In this document: piece by piece, positions 7,446-17,471 of the stretch
Position numbering within the stretch: the first letter of the stretch is position 1
Layout: each line of letters starts with the position of its first letter
From: Saprospiraceae bacterium
GTDB taxonomy: Bacteria > Bacteroidota > Bacteroidia > Chitinophagales > Saprospiraceae
DNA: 64,000 bases
Direction: 5' to 3'
NCBI GenBank assembly: GCA_016715405.1
Contig: JADKAE010000002.1
Coordinates: 124,001 to 188,000 of the forward strand
The notes under the pieces: model-generated
Seen by the model: only the letters and a program-made list of their open reading frames with translations
Databases searched by the model: none
What the model was told of the DNA's origin: nothing
Translations under genes and position numbers: made by a program

Positions 7446-10253
7446 TTATCTCCTCTGAATAAACCGCATCTGCATCCCCCCACCCGGGCCGGGGTTGGCC
7501 GGCGACAACGAATACGTAAAGCTCAGCATGCCGTAGCGCCCCAGCGAACGGATGCGTTCTTCTTCGAGGTAATTCACATCGGCGCGGCGGTTGAAACCGA
7601 TATTTTTGTTGAGGATATCGAATACCGACAATTTGATTTCGGCGCGTTTTTTCATTACGCTTTTAGATAATGCGGCGCCCCACAGTGGAATTGTCTGACT
7701 GCCACTGCCTGCTATGCCGTTGTACACCGAATAATCCATAGTCGAGCTCATAATAAAACCGACGGGCAAATACCAATTGAAGCCGGCGCCGTAAACCTGG
7801 TTGATAAACTCCTGGTTGAGCGTTTTATTGAGCGAATAAGTGGTTTGGTTGTAGCTGATATTGGCGCTCAGGTTGAAATCGAATTTTTCATCTATATTAA
7901 ATTCGTACCGCGCTTCTCCACCCAATACGGTTCGATCGGTCTTGTTTTCCACCTCATTGATCAGGCTGATGCCGCTCGACCACATGGTATTGGTGGTAAA
8001 TCCGATGCGGCTTTTTATTTTGCGAATGGGGAAACCGTAGTTCAAATATATATCGGCTCTTTTTTCGTCTTTCACGTTCACGGGGCGCCAGGTGCGCACC
8101 AACAGATCGTCGATGGTTTGCGCTTCCGAAATGCTGTTGGCCGTGTAAGTCAGGTTGATATTGGCAAATAAATTGGTCAAAGTAGCCTGGTTGAAAGAGG
8201 CGTAGCGCAGTCCTATTTCATGGTTGTATTCCGGCTTCAAATTGGGATTGCCCACATATATGTTTAATGGGTCGCTGTTGTCTACAATGGGCTGTAATTG
8301 CTCAATATTGGGTTCTCTTACATTAGTTTCATAATCTATATTAAAATGGCTCGACATGGAAAAGTCGTAGTTGAAGTGCAGGCTGGGCAATACGTTGGTA
8401 AACGAACGCTGAATGGAGGTGTCTTGCAGCAACAATTTGCCATCGAGCCCCGATTGTTGCAGTTGTACCCCGGTAGTGAGGTTGAATGCTTTGCGGTTGA
8501 GTTTGAAATTGAGCCCCCCGCGATGGTAGTCGTAAATATTGCGATAGCGGTTGCTTAAGCTTTCGTTCCACTGCGATTCTCCGTTGCTGACGTCGTACAC
8601 GTTGCGGTCGAGGTCGGTGGCGCTTTGCTGGTAGGCGTAGTTCATTTCGAGGTACTTTCGCTTGCCCAGCGGCTCGGTATACGAGGCGTTGCCGCCAAAA
8701 GTGAGTACGTCGTTGCGCTGGTTGTTTGTCTGGCTTATGGAATCTGTGCGCAGCAGTGCGCCCGCTTCATCGTAATAGCGGTTGACGGCGGTGAGTTCGC
8801 CGTCTCTGTCGCGGGTATTGCTGTTCAGCAGCACATTGGCACTCAGGGATCGCCCTTTTTTGCTGAATTTATGTCGATACAGCAGGTTGGTGTTGAGAGA
8901 AGAGCCGGCGCCGCCCACCTGGTTTTGACGCAAGCCTTCGTTCATGAGCTGGTCGCCGGCCCTGCTGGTACGGCTATCCGAAAGAGTGGAAATATCGGTT
9001 TCGTTGTATACCCCCGACGCCGAGAGTTTCAGGAGGTTCATCGAATCGATCTTGTGATCGAATACGGCGTTGAGGCGGTGATTGTCGTTGCGACTGTTTT
9101 GCGTGCTTTGCTGCGCTACGCTGAAGTTGTCATCGGGCAGAAAGGTCTGGCGATTGAGGCTGCGCTCCAGTTTGTTGTCGAGCATATTGTAAAAATAACT
9201 GCCGTTGACTTCTGTTTTGTCGGTAAATTTATTGTTAAAATTAAGTCCCGCTCCCCAGGTAGTAGTCAACCCGTTGTTGCCGCCAAAATCGAGGGGAATA
9301 CCCTGGTCTTCGGCGTTGATTTCTATGCGAACAGCCCCACCGGCGCGCATGCGCTGTAGCTGACCCGTAAAACTCAGGTAGTCTTCAATAGAAAATCCCT
9401 GGCGGTTAATGTTATTGCCCATAGCCAGTAACGCCAGTTGGCGCTTGTCGTTGAAGCGGTTGAGGCTCACTCTGCCGTCGTAGCGGTTGTCGGTGCCGTA
9501 GCCTCCATTCACGCTCCCAAAAACGCCTTGCTTGCGGTCGGCTTTGAGTTTTAGGTTCAACGCTTTTTCGCGCTGGCCGTCGTCGATACCCGAAAAGGTG
9601 GCGGCATCCGATTTTTTGTCAAATACCTGCACTTTGTCTACCGCATCAGCGGGCAGGTTTTGGGTGGCAATTTTGGGATCCTGCCCAAAAAATTCTTTGC
9701 CGTCTACCATCACCCGCCTCACCTGCTCGCCCTGGGCGCGCACGGTGCCGTCTTGATCGACTTCAATACCCGGCATCTTTTTTAATAAATCTTCTACTAC
9801 TGCGTTGGGTTTGGTGCTAAAAGCCTGGGCATTGTATTCTATGGTGTCTTTTTTAATCGTCACGGGTATGTGCTCGGCTTTTACGGTTACCTCCCCCAGC
9901 GTGGTCGACTGTGGCGACAGGGCTAGCAGGCCCAACGCCAGGGGATTTTGGGTATTCCCCGCCGGGATTGTCTTGTCGTAGGTGCTATACCCCACATAGG
10001 TGATGCGCAACAGGTAAGACTTGTCATTGGGCACATGGGTCAGCTCAAAGGCGCCGTTGGTCTCCGAACGCCCAAAATTGACTAACGAGGAATCGGCCGC
10101 CAGCAATAACATGACGGTGGCGCCTTCGAGAGGCGCCTTGGTGCTATCGGCTACGACCGAACCGGTTATCGCATATTTGACGCCAGACTGGGCGTTCACC
10201 GTGCAATAACCCAATATCATCAGAAGGGAAATGTAAAAACGTGGAATTGACAT
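7446..10253 (-). CDS. TonB-dependent-receptor-like outer membrane protein (OMP_b-brl_3 type)
   Basis: 935 residues from the ATG at 10253, which opens a signal peptide (YISLLMILGYCTVNAQ). Residues about 25-110 form a carboxypeptidase-regulatory-like beta-sandwich (VVADSTKAPLEGATVMLL). A plug domain follows with NAVVEDLLKKMPGIEVDQDG and VMVDGKEFFGQDP. The rest is a 22-strand-type barrel ending in an aromatic-containing strand. This architecture is the Bacteroidota family often annotated as TonB-dependent receptor or outer membrane beta-barrel family protein; most members probably take up or export large ligands. There is no SusD partner next to it, so the ligand cannot be guessed. A TATTTTTG box lies about 30 bp upstream. 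Confidence 0.92.
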   Translation of the reverse strand: MSIPRFYISLLMILGYCTVNAQSGVKYAITGSVVADSTKAPLEGATVMLLLAADSSLVNFGRSETNGAFELTHVPNDKSYLLRITYVGYSTYDKTIPAGNTQNPLALGLLALSPQSTTLGEVTVKAEHIPVTIKKDTIEYNAQAFSTKPNAVVEDLLKKMPGIEVDQDGTVRAQGEQVRRVMVDGKEFFGQDPKIATQNLPADAVDKVQVFDKKSDAATFSGIDDGQREKALNLKLKADRKQGVFGSVNGGYGTDNRYDGRVSLNRFNDKRQLALLAMGNNINRQGFSIEDYLSFTGQLQRMRAGGAVRIEINAEDQGIPLDFGGNNGLTTTWGAGLNFNNKFTDKTEVNGSYFYNMLDNKLERSLNRQTFLPDDNFSVAQQSTQNSRNDNHRLNAVFDHKIDSMNLLKLSASGVYNETDISTLSDSRTSRAGDQLMNEGLRQNQVGGAGSSLNTNLLYRHKFSKKGRSLSANVLLNSNTRDRDGELTAVNRYYDEAGALLRTDSISQTNNQRNDVLTFGGNASYTEPLGKRKYLEMNYAYQQSATDLDRNVYDVSNGESQWNESLSNRYRNIYDYHRGGLNFKLNRKAFNLTTGVQLQQSGLDGKLLLQDTSIQRSFTNVLPSLHFNYDFSMSSHFNIDYETNVREPNIEQLQPIVDNSDPLNIYVGNPNLKPEYNHEIGLRYASFNQATLTNLFANINLTYTANSISEAQTIDDLLVRTWRPVNVKDEKRADIYLNYGFPIRKIKSRIGFTTNTMWSSGISLINEVENKTDRTVLGGEARYEFNIDEKFDFNLSANISYNQTTYSLNKTLNQEFINQVYGAGFNWYLPVGFIMSSTMDYSVYNGIAGSGSQTIPLWGAALSKSVMKKRAEIKLSVFDILNKNIGFNRRADVNYLEEERIRSLGRYGMLSFTYSLSPANPGPGGGMQMRFIQRR

Positions 10254-10284
10254 ACGGTTGCTTTTTTGTCGGTTGATTACCGGA

Positions 10285-10292
10285 CAAAAATA
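10285..10292 (-). promoter_or_regulatory. candidate -7 box (TATTTTTG) for the receptor gene
   Basis: An exact TAnnTTTG match 31 bp upstream of the receptor ATG, a plausible leader length. No clear -33 TTG. Confidence 0.5.
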
Positions 10293-10355
10293 GGCGGCTG
10301 TATGCGCATTGTAGGTTAATCCTCCTTGAAACAAGGTTAATGAAGGTTAATTTGG

Positions 10356-10423
10356 GTGAACAGTGAACAGTGAACAGTGAACTGCACCTCGATCTGTTCA
10401 CAGTTCACAGTTCACTGTTCACT
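10356..10423. repeat. 7-nt unit hairpin array upstream of the receptor, after yraN
   Basis: Left arm: GTGAACA three times, then GTGAACT. A 12-nt loop follows (GCACCTCGATCT). Right arm: GTTCACA twice and GTTCACT twice. The arms are almost perfectly complementary. It starts 7 nt after the yraN stop in the direction of transcription, and the same unit recurs at 57116-57182. Confidence 0.9.
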
Positions 10424-10430
10424 ATTTCCC

Positions 10431-10799
10431 CTATATCCGCGTAGGAAAAAAAGCGTCTTCAAAATGGCGGATGGAAAACATGCCCCTGCCACGGTAAATT
10501 ACCGCGATTACATCAAACCGAAAGATCCACTCGTACGCCACCTCCTGCATGTAGGCGCCGGCAGCAGCAGCCACCAAAGTTGCTTTTCGGGAGTCGACAA
10601 ACGACTCAGGGCGGCCATAGCTCAGATTGCTGCGCGTTTTTACTTCTACAAATACCAGCTGATCTCCCTTTCGGGCAATCAAGTCAATTTCTGCCCGGCC
10701 GCAACGCCAGTTGCGCTGTTCGATCGCATAACCATGCCGTTCTAAAAAAAGCCCGGCTTCTTCTTCCCCCGCTTTTCCTGTGTCATTGTGCCTGGCCAT
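10431..10799 (-). CDS. yraN: YraN/UPF0102 family nuclease-like protein
   Basis: 122 residues from the ATG at 10799 (MARHNDTGKAGEEEAGLFLE). It has the family signature: an N-terminal GKAGEEEA helix, then GYAIEQRNWRCGRAEIDLIARKGDQLVFVEVKTR, where E-ID, D-LVFVEVK and K form the restriction-endonuclease-like metal site. Length fits the family norm of about 120. The biochemical role of the family is not settled; it is usually treated as a predicted Holliday-junction-resolvase-like nuclease. It lies just after a strong terminator for the upstream small transcript. Confidence 0.93.
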   Translation of the reverse strand: MARHNDTGKAGEEEAGLFLERHGYAIEQRNWRCGRAEIDLIARKGDQLVFVEVKTRSNLSYGRPESFVDSRKATLVAAAAGAYMQEVAYEWIFRFDVIAVIYRGRGMFSIRHFEDAFFPTRI

Positions 10800-10827
10800 G
10801 TCGAGGTGTTTTATCTCGAAAGTTATC

Positions 10828-10865
10828 AAAAAAAAAGTCATCCCAGGAATAAAATCCGGGATGAC
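10828..10865 (-). terminator. rho-independent terminator of the candidate small RNA
   Basis: The 8-bp stem GTCATCCC/GGGATGAC closes a 13-nt loop and is followed on the minus strand by about nine T. Confidence 0.8.
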
Positions 10866-11062
10866 TCGCTTTTGGCCATTGCATCTTTATACCAATGGTG
10901 TGCATTTCCTCACATCGTGGAATTATGACTTCAATTTGTTAGTAGTAAGTCGTATAAATGAAAAAAGGTCGTCTTCGTTGTATTGTGCAGACGTTACCAA
11001 GGGATGACAACCGCATTATGCGGCTTGCTGATTTATCGGTTGATGAGAACTTCATTTAAGAA
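10828..11062 (-). ncRNA. candidate structured small RNA with its own terminator
   Basis: A predicted transcript of about 235 nt between yraN and the HYR protein gene. On the minus strand a TACTTTTG box (11069-11076) is followed by a region with a CCGCA-UAA-UGCGG hairpin (11011-11023), a CCAUUG...CAAUGG stem (about 10875-10897), and a terminator hairpin GTCATCCC...GGGATGAC followed by a run of T (10828-10865). It matches no RNA I can name; tmRNA, RNase P and SRP signatures are absent. It also holds a 38-codon ORF (11055-10939, MKFSSTDKSASRIMRL...), so a small-protein mRNA is the alternative. Confidence 0.4.
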
Positions 11063-11068
11063 GTGCTA

Positions 11069-11076
11069 CAAAAGTA
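11069..11076 (-). promoter_or_regulatory. candidate -7 box (TACTTTTG) for the small RNA
   Basis: An exact TAnnTTTG match, placing transcription start near 11062. No good -33 match at the expected distance. Confidence 0.4.
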
Positions 11077-11218
11077 CGCATTTACTCACAATGAGACCAT
11101 ACCGCATTTTAGGTATTTTATAAATATTAATTTATTTTTTTTAAAATTAGTTGAGGGGCGGGTATTACCGGAATTGGGGGGTGTGGGTTGTGGGTTGTAG
11201 CACATAGAACTGAGAGCA

Positions 11219-11239
11219 GTTCACAGTTCACAGTTCACA
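11219..11239. repeat. short 7-nt array (GTTCACA x3)
   Basis: Three perfect GTTCACA units, the same unit as the right arm at 10391-10409. GGGTTGT-like 7-nt units lie just upstream at about 11184-11199. The last unit runs straight into the A-run of the terminator at 11239-11269. Confidence 0.75.
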
Positions 11240-11269
11240 AAAAAAGGGACCGCCAGCCCCGGCAGTCCC
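11239..11269 (-). terminator. rho-independent terminator of the HYR/dockerin/cohesin gene
   Basis: On the minus strand GGGAC-GCC pairs with GGC-GTCCC around a short loop, followed by seven T. It lies 34 bp after the stop of the 11303-15243 gene. Confidence 0.85.
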
Positions 11270-11302
11270 CTCACACACTTTTCCTGTATGCTTGAAACAC
11301 TG

Positions 11303-14300
11303 TTAATCCAACATTATCATCTTTTTAGTGTCTTTCCAGGCGCCTGCTTCTAATTGATAATAGAACACGCCGCTCACCGGCAAATCTTTTTTGCCGATAG
11401 ACACCTCGTTGTAACCGGTTTCAAAAACAGCCTCTTGCTGGTAGATCATTTTTCCGGTAGCGTCAAACACAGAGAGCCGCGCACTTCCTCTTTCCTCCAT
11501 TTGGAAAGCGATAATGGTTTCGTCGGCAAACGGGTTGGGCCTGTTTTGGAATAGTTCATATCCTTTCGGACTATTGGCATTGCTGACGTTGACACTGGCG
11601 AATACCAGGTTGACACCCAATACATCGTAAGTGCGGGTATAGGCTTCTGCTTTCGTCATTTTATCGCTGAGGAAAAGCGCATTTTGCACTTCCAGGTCTT
11701 GTTTGGCACGGAAGCTGAGCCTGAACAGGGTGATTTTTTCACTGCCTTCGTGCGGCATCTCTTCGTTCCAGCTAGTTGTTATCAATCCTTCGTCTATGGC
11801 CGACAAGCCGAAATTGCCTTCGCTAACGCCCTCCAATGCGCCGGGCTCCACACCTTCCCATTCCAGCAAATCGGTGTCGAAGCCGAGTGTAAACTGAAAG
11901 CCGGGGATGTAGTGCATGCCGTGGGCATAACAATCGACGGTAAAGGTTTCACCTGCCGATACGCGGCGGTTGTCAGCGATGAGGGTAAAGATGCCCTGGT
12001 CTCCACGATCTTCGATATCCTGCAGATTGGTCGGCGTAGCTGATCCGTTTACGTCGCCTACTTTGATGGCTATAAAGTCGGCATGCATTTCATCATCGTT
12101 CAACTCGTCGATATTCATCACCTCAGGGAAGTAGCCCGCAAAGGGGTTAGCCGGGTCGGGAAAGACAAAGTCGGCTGGAATAAACCGCCACGACTTATTG
12201 CCGTTGGGCAATTGATTGTCGAGCTGTAAGATCAGCTTGCGCAACTTGATGAGGTCGGATGTGGCTACGGTACCCGATTTGTCAATGTCGGCGGCGATGA
12301 TCTTGTATGGACTATTCAGGGACTGCGTGCCCAAAATATGCTTGGTGATGAGTACCAGGTCAATCGTCGAAACGCCATTGAGCGGGTCGTCGTTGCGCTG
12401 AGGCATCAGGCTGTAGCTGTTGTTCAAAGGTATGTCGTGGAATTCAAACCCTCCGTCGGGGCCGGTAACCATGCTGAGGGATGAGTTCCCCATCACTTGT
12501 ACCGAAACGCTTTCTACGTCGTTCCCATTTTCCGTAAAAATACCCCCAGCTATCATGCCCGAGGCAGTTGGTGTAAAACAAATCTGGTTGTTGTCCTGGA
12601 TCAGGATATACGTCAGACAGTAATCACTGTTGCCGGCAAGGTCGGTTACCCAATATTCAATAAGTTGATTGCCCAAATCGTAACAATCAAATTTGAGGGT
12701 ATTGGTCGTAGGGGGGTAAGCAGGTTGCTGCCGGCTCTCCGGATGAAATGCTTGAGGTCGGCATTTGAAGTGCAATTGTCGGCACTTCCCCCGTTGAAAG
12801 CTTCCGCATTTACTACGGCTTTGTTCTCGCCATCGCTGTATACGAGATTGACTGACAAACCTACTATGCATATCGGAGAAGGGGGCGTTTTGTCTTCTAC
12901 CCGAATGGTAGTGGTACAAGAGCTATTGTTGCCGCAGTTATCGGTAGCGTTAAAAGTGACCTGATGCACGCCGTTGGGGTAGAACCCGCCGGCATTAGCC
13001 CCGTGATTGGTGGCATGCGGCGAGTTATTCGTGATGGTAATCGTATTGCTGCAGTCGGTACCCGTCACGTTGGGTATCGTCACCTGTGCGCCGTTGCAGT
13101 TGGCATTGGTCGCTACTTCTACCGTCGGGGGGCAATTCATCACAGGCGGTTGGTTGTCAAATACATCGATTATCTGTGTGCGCGTATACCTGCCACCCGC
13201 GCTGGGGTTATCAGGATTAAAATGACACATATCGAGCACCGTCCATTCGCGCAGTATTTTAAAACAGGCCGGCTGGGCTACGGTAAATACCTGGTCGTGG
13301 TAGGTGTAGCTCAGATCGCCGCAAACCCCTTGAGGCAATACGGGATAGTCGTAGCCGTCGGGTAGGTCATCAGGGCTTATTGCCGTTGCACATTGGTAGG
13401 ATGAATAATTCTGTGGCCAGGTAATCTGATTGCTCGTCAGAGCCTGGTCGTTGACAACGTGGATAGTCTGCGTCCATGTCGTGCTAAGCCCGGAAGCATC
13501 TGTGGCTGTGAAAGTGCGCGTGATCGTGCCCTGTCCGCAATCGTTTACATTGATCTGTGTCACCGTATCTACTATGGCACTGCAATTATCACTCAAATGA
13601 GGTGCACCGTAGGCAGCTGTATTGGAATAGTTAGAAGAACAGCTCACCGTAATGTTGTTGTCCGGGAAGGAGCTAAACACGGGCGGCAGGTTGTCTTGCA
13701 CGCTTACGGTCATCACACATTCCGAGTAGTGCCCATACAAATCTCCACCGGCTTGCTCGCGGGCCGGATTGACAGCCCCCGGGCCGGGGTTGATTTCGTA
13801 TACCCGCATGATGACGGGTATCTGCAAGCTGCCTACGTCGTCGCAGCAGAATTTCACGCTGTCGTCAAACCATTCCTGGTATCCCGCCGTATTGGGGGCG
13901 TCATCGCCGTTCAGATTATTGCACGCGCCTGCGCTTTGGCGTTTGGCTTTGTAGTACATCTGGTTCGGACAGTTGTCGATGCTGCCTTCATCCAGGTTGA
14001 CGGCCTGCACACTGCCAATCCCGCTGCTGGGCAAGGCCACAATGACCTGATCGTCGCAAACGGCTGAAGGCACCTGCGTGTCTACTACATTTAAGGTGAT
14101 CGTGCAGAAACTCGAATTCCCGCATACATCTGTTGCTACGTATTGAATAATATGCTGCCCTAAGGGCACAAACGGGTGTGGCCCCATGCCCTGCGCACCG
14201 TACGAGGTAGTAATGCTGATGCCGAAATTACTGTCGCAGTTATCTGCTACTTGTGGCAAGGGCAACAATACGCTGGCGTAACACTGTCCGGGAAGCGCAT

Positions 14301-15243
14301 TTACCGTCTTATTGGGTGGGCAAATGAGTTGTGGGGGCACGGTATCCCGTACGTGAATGACTTGTACGCGCGAGCGTTCGTTGTTGGTACAATCGTCTAT
14401 TATCCGCCAGGTTCGCAATACGTTGTAACCCATCGTACCACACACTGCAACGGTGTCGTCTTCAAACGTCATTATCCAGTCGCAGATTTCATCCACCCTG
14501 ATATTGAAGCTATCCAGCTTGGGGCGGCCCAGCGAATCAGGCGAGAGCGGCGGGTTGGTGCATCCCAGCAGCGTATCGCGCGGAAAGTCAATGCTGTCGA
14601 GACTGGGACGCTCAAGTATGATCTGTTGTACGCATAAAGACACGTTGCCCACATTGTCAACAGCTTGCCAGGTACGCGAGATTATGGCCGCCGTGTCAGA
14701 AGTACACGTGTCTTGCACTACCGCATCGACATACGTGAGCGCGACCTGACTGTCGCAGTTGTCGCTCACATTTGGATAACCGATCACATCGGGGTCGGTA
14801 TCTACAAAGCAACTCGCCACAATGGGCACGCAGTTGAATACCGGCGGCAGGTTATCGACTACGCGGATATACCCCACACAAAATGAAGTGGAGGCAATGT
14901 GCGTCACCGTAACGCTCAATACCTGGCCTATATAAGCTGATGCATCGAAGGTTAGTAAATCAACCCCCTGTGCCACTATGGTGCTGCTAGCTCCCGTAGT
15001 ACGCACAATCAAGTTTTTGGCGCCGGGGCATATCTGTGGTGCCTCCAGTATGGCATCCGGGATGAGCGTAACGCTACAGGATTGATCCACAGCGACCTGT
15101 AGCGGCGCATTCAATGCCCCGTTGCACACCAGATTGCATTGCCCCCATAAGCCGGGGAGCCAGGCCAGCATTAGCACCGGCAACAGCAGCGGCAGGCGCA
15201 CCCACCGCTTCCATTTACCTGTAATTTTTGTCCAGTGTTTCAT
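11303..15243 (-). CDS. HYR-repeat secreted protein with dockerin-like, cohesin-like and T9SS type A sorting modules, one frameshift
   Basis: About 1310 residues after joining at a six-G run near 12708. The signal peptide (VRLPLLLPVLMLAWLPGLWG) is followed by several HYR-type beta-sandwich modules, recognisable by DNxPPVFxC, DTVPPQLICPP, DNQPPVMNCPP and DNCGNNSSCTTTIRVED. After the join come a carboxypeptidase-regulatory-like module (SGMIAGGIFTENGNDVESVSV), then a dockerin-like pair of F-hands: DPLNGVSTIDLVLITKHIL and DIDKSGTVATSDLIKLRKLIL, with a trailing KVGDVNGSA. A cohesin-like module follows (AGETFTVDCYAHGM...PGFQFTLGFDTDLLEWEGV) and a type A sorting domain (YELFQNRPNPFADETIIAF...KKMIMLD). 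It should be surface-attached by type IX secretion. Ligands unknown. Confidence 0.85.
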
Positions 15244-16459
15244 TGTTTAAATAGTTTGCTGTGAAAAATGTTATCTCATAGCATGCGTTGGCGCATACTC
15301 ATAGCTGTTGTGTGCTGTACACAACTCGTTTGCGTAAAACCCAATTTGTCTGTCTGTTGAATGAATCGGTAGCGCCCTAGCTTATCCCCGCAATTACAAG
15401 GAAAAAACTAAAGACATGAATAGTAGAATAAAAATCGTGCCAAAAATAACCCCACCGGACATGAATACTTTATCTATCAATACCTTACCTTTATTCAAAA
15501 GTAAATTGTAGTCTTTAAATTTTCCTAAAGTCTCCAACCGCTCCCCTCTCCCCTCTCGCAAGTCAACAACAAAAAAAAGCCCCCCACCTGTCTGCTTGGT
15601 GAGAGGCCATCCCAAAAACCGATTTAAGCTTACACTTGAAAAACGGTTCTTGCGTGAATCACATACAATCCAATCGCCTTAAATAAAAAATCTTTACATG
15701 CGCAGTTTAAACTGTTCTAAAGTTTAGTAAACATGAAGAATCTCTTACCTGTCATACGTCAGTCGTTCCGATTTGTTACAATTATGTATAACAAATTAGC
15801 GGCAAACACGTCGAGTATGACCGTTTTGCGTCGACAAATTCAATCTATAGATGTGTGGAAAATGCTGCTTGAAAAACCGCGCAGCAGATAGGTTGTCATA
15901 TTAACACGAAAACCCGCACAATTCAATTGAATTTGCAGGCCTCTCAAAGCGATAACAAAAGTAAATAAAAAAATTTAAAAAACCTACCCTCTCCTGAATT
16001 AACTCCAGGAGAGGGTGCTTCTCAAAGCATTGCCTTGAAAAAGCGTAGGCTTGTATAAAAACTACACCAAATGTCAAATAAAGGCAGTACAAAATCTTCT
16101 CCCCTTTTGATGATCTGGACTGCCCAGGTGCGGATAAAACAAACGGCAAAATCCGACCTGTGGAAAAATGTTTCGTGGAAATACGTACCGTCTATCCCAG
16201 TGTGTGGTAAGGAAGACTTACTACGAAGAGTGGGGGTATTAACCCATTCTGGAAGTGTAGTCTTCCCATAGTATGTTTTGCGTCCTATCTGCGATTTTAA
16301 ACCGCTTACCCGTCAAAACGGCACGTTCACATTGCAAGTAAAGCCGTTTACCAGTCTAAAGGTACCGTTTTTTATCAATGAGTACAATTTTTTCGATTTT
16401 TTTTTTACATAAAACCCAAAAAATCAATGCTCAAAAACCGGATACCTGATGTTTTGTAA
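15244..16459. other. 1.2 kb intergenic region, no supported gene
   Basis: An AT-rich gap between the PorP/SprF gene and the next HYR gene. It holds a terminator-like hairpin (15986-16016), a short CTCCCCT 7-nt repeat (about 15541-15557), and weak ORFs. The best of these, 15394-15615 on the minus strand, has 73 codons and a C-terminal hydrophobic helix but no recognisable family. The part nearest 15243 must carry the promoter and leader of the HYR gene, but I see no convincing box. Confidence 0.6.
15965..16016 (-). terminator. terminator-like hairpin
   Basis: An 11-bp stem, ACCCTCTCCTG/CAGGAGAGGGT, with a 9-nt loop at 15986-16016. On the minus strand it is followed by AGG and then T-rich sequence. 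It may end the PorP/SprF transcript, although that gene stops 440 bp upstream. Confidence 0.55.
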
Positions 16460-17377
16460 TTAATAACCCTTTATTGCTTTTTCTTTGGGCTTAAGCGTAA
16501 ATGCAAGTGTCAGTTCATGCGAGCCCGTATTATAGCGCTGGAATCGCTGGAAAGACACATCATAAGAGTAATACAGGTTGAAAGTCGATATTTTGGTGCC
16601 CAATAGAATGCCCAGCGCGCCTATAGAACGGTACGACAAACCCGCTATCAGCTGATCCTGCATGAAGCCCGCCTTGAGGTTGACATCCATCTGGAAAGGC
16701 ACGTCTTTGATCTGGCGGAAAAGTATAGAAGGTTCGAGGCTCACATTAAGATCGGCTAAGTCGAAGCGGTGGCCTACATTGAAGGTGTAATATTTAAGAA
16801 ATGAGCCGTTGTCATTGCTACTGGCAATGTCATCAAGCCTGTTGCGCACCAGGTTGTTAAAGGTAAGCCCCACGTACGTCCGCTCGAGATAGGCGCCGTA
16901 AATGCCGATCGTGGCGTCAAAAACGCCTTTGCCGTTCAGAAAATCGTCGAGCAAATCGTCGCCTCCCTGATAGAAGTTGTTATTGGCTACATCATTACCC
17001 ACTACCATCCGCTGGTATTCGGTGCCAAAACCGATGCCGAGCTTAATGTTTTCCCGTATCTGAAATCGGAAAGCGGTATTGAGCTGCACCCGCATGCGAT
17101 TGATCTGTGCCGCTTGCTCAGAAAGCACGCCTACACCCAAGCCGAAGGTTTTTCCAATCGACGTATGGGCAAGCGCACCGTAGGTCTTGGGAGAATCTTC
17201 AAATCCCGTCCATTGTGCACGGGCATTTGCCTGCAACTGCAAGCCTTCCTGAAATCCGGCAGCTGCCGGGTTGATGAGTATGGGGCTAACGAGATAATGC
17301 ATAAAAATGGCTTCATCTTGTGCTGCAGCCCATTTGCAGGTCAACGCCAATGCTATGAGTAGAAATATCTTTTTCAT
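16460..17377 (-). CDS. PorP/SprF-family type IX secretion outer membrane protein
   Basis: 305 residues. The ATG at 17377 starts a signal peptide (KKIFLLIALALTCKWAAA). The family hallmark follows directly: QDEAIFMHYLVSPILINPAAAGF, then SIGKTFGLGVGVLSEQ and regular beta-strand pairs through FNLYYSYDVSFQRFQRYNTGSHELTLAF at the C-terminus. In Flavobacterium, SprF is an outer membrane partner needed to secrete and display the giant adhesin SprB, and such genes sit directly downstream of their client. Here the gene begins 94 bp after the stop of a 1974-residue SprB-like protein with a type B sorting domain. I infer it is that protein's dedicated partner. Confidence 0.93.
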   Translation of the reverse strand: MKKIFLLIALALTCKWAAAQDEAIFMHYLVSPILINPAAAGFQEGLQLQANARAQWTGFEDSPKTYGALAHTSIGKTFGLGVGVLSEQAAQINRMRVQLNTAFRFQIRENIKLGIGFGTEYQRMVVGNDVANNNFYQGGDDLLDDFLNGKGVFDATIGIYGAYLERTYVGLTFNNLVRNRLDDIASSNDNGSFLKYYTFNVGHRFDLADLNVSLEPSILFRQIKDVPFQMDVNLKAGFMQDQLIAGLSYRSIGALGILLGTKISTFNLYYSYDVSFQRFQRYNTGSHELTLAFTLKPKEKAIKGY

Positions 17378-17471
17378 GGAAAAATCGGTTAATGGTTGAT
17401 GGATAATGATAGTCACAAATTGGCGGGTGGTGCAAGACGCCTGTAGCGCGCGCCTTACACCACCCTGTTCA

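Noticed and set aside
10828..11062. tmRNA, RNase P RNA or SRP RNA
   Set aside because: None of their conserved core sequences or ends are present. 6S RNA could not be tested by eye.
15394..15615. 73-codon minus ORF with a C-terminal hydrophobic helix
   Set aside because: No recognisable family, a low-complexity repeat within it, and no promoter. Kept only as a note in the intergenic entry.
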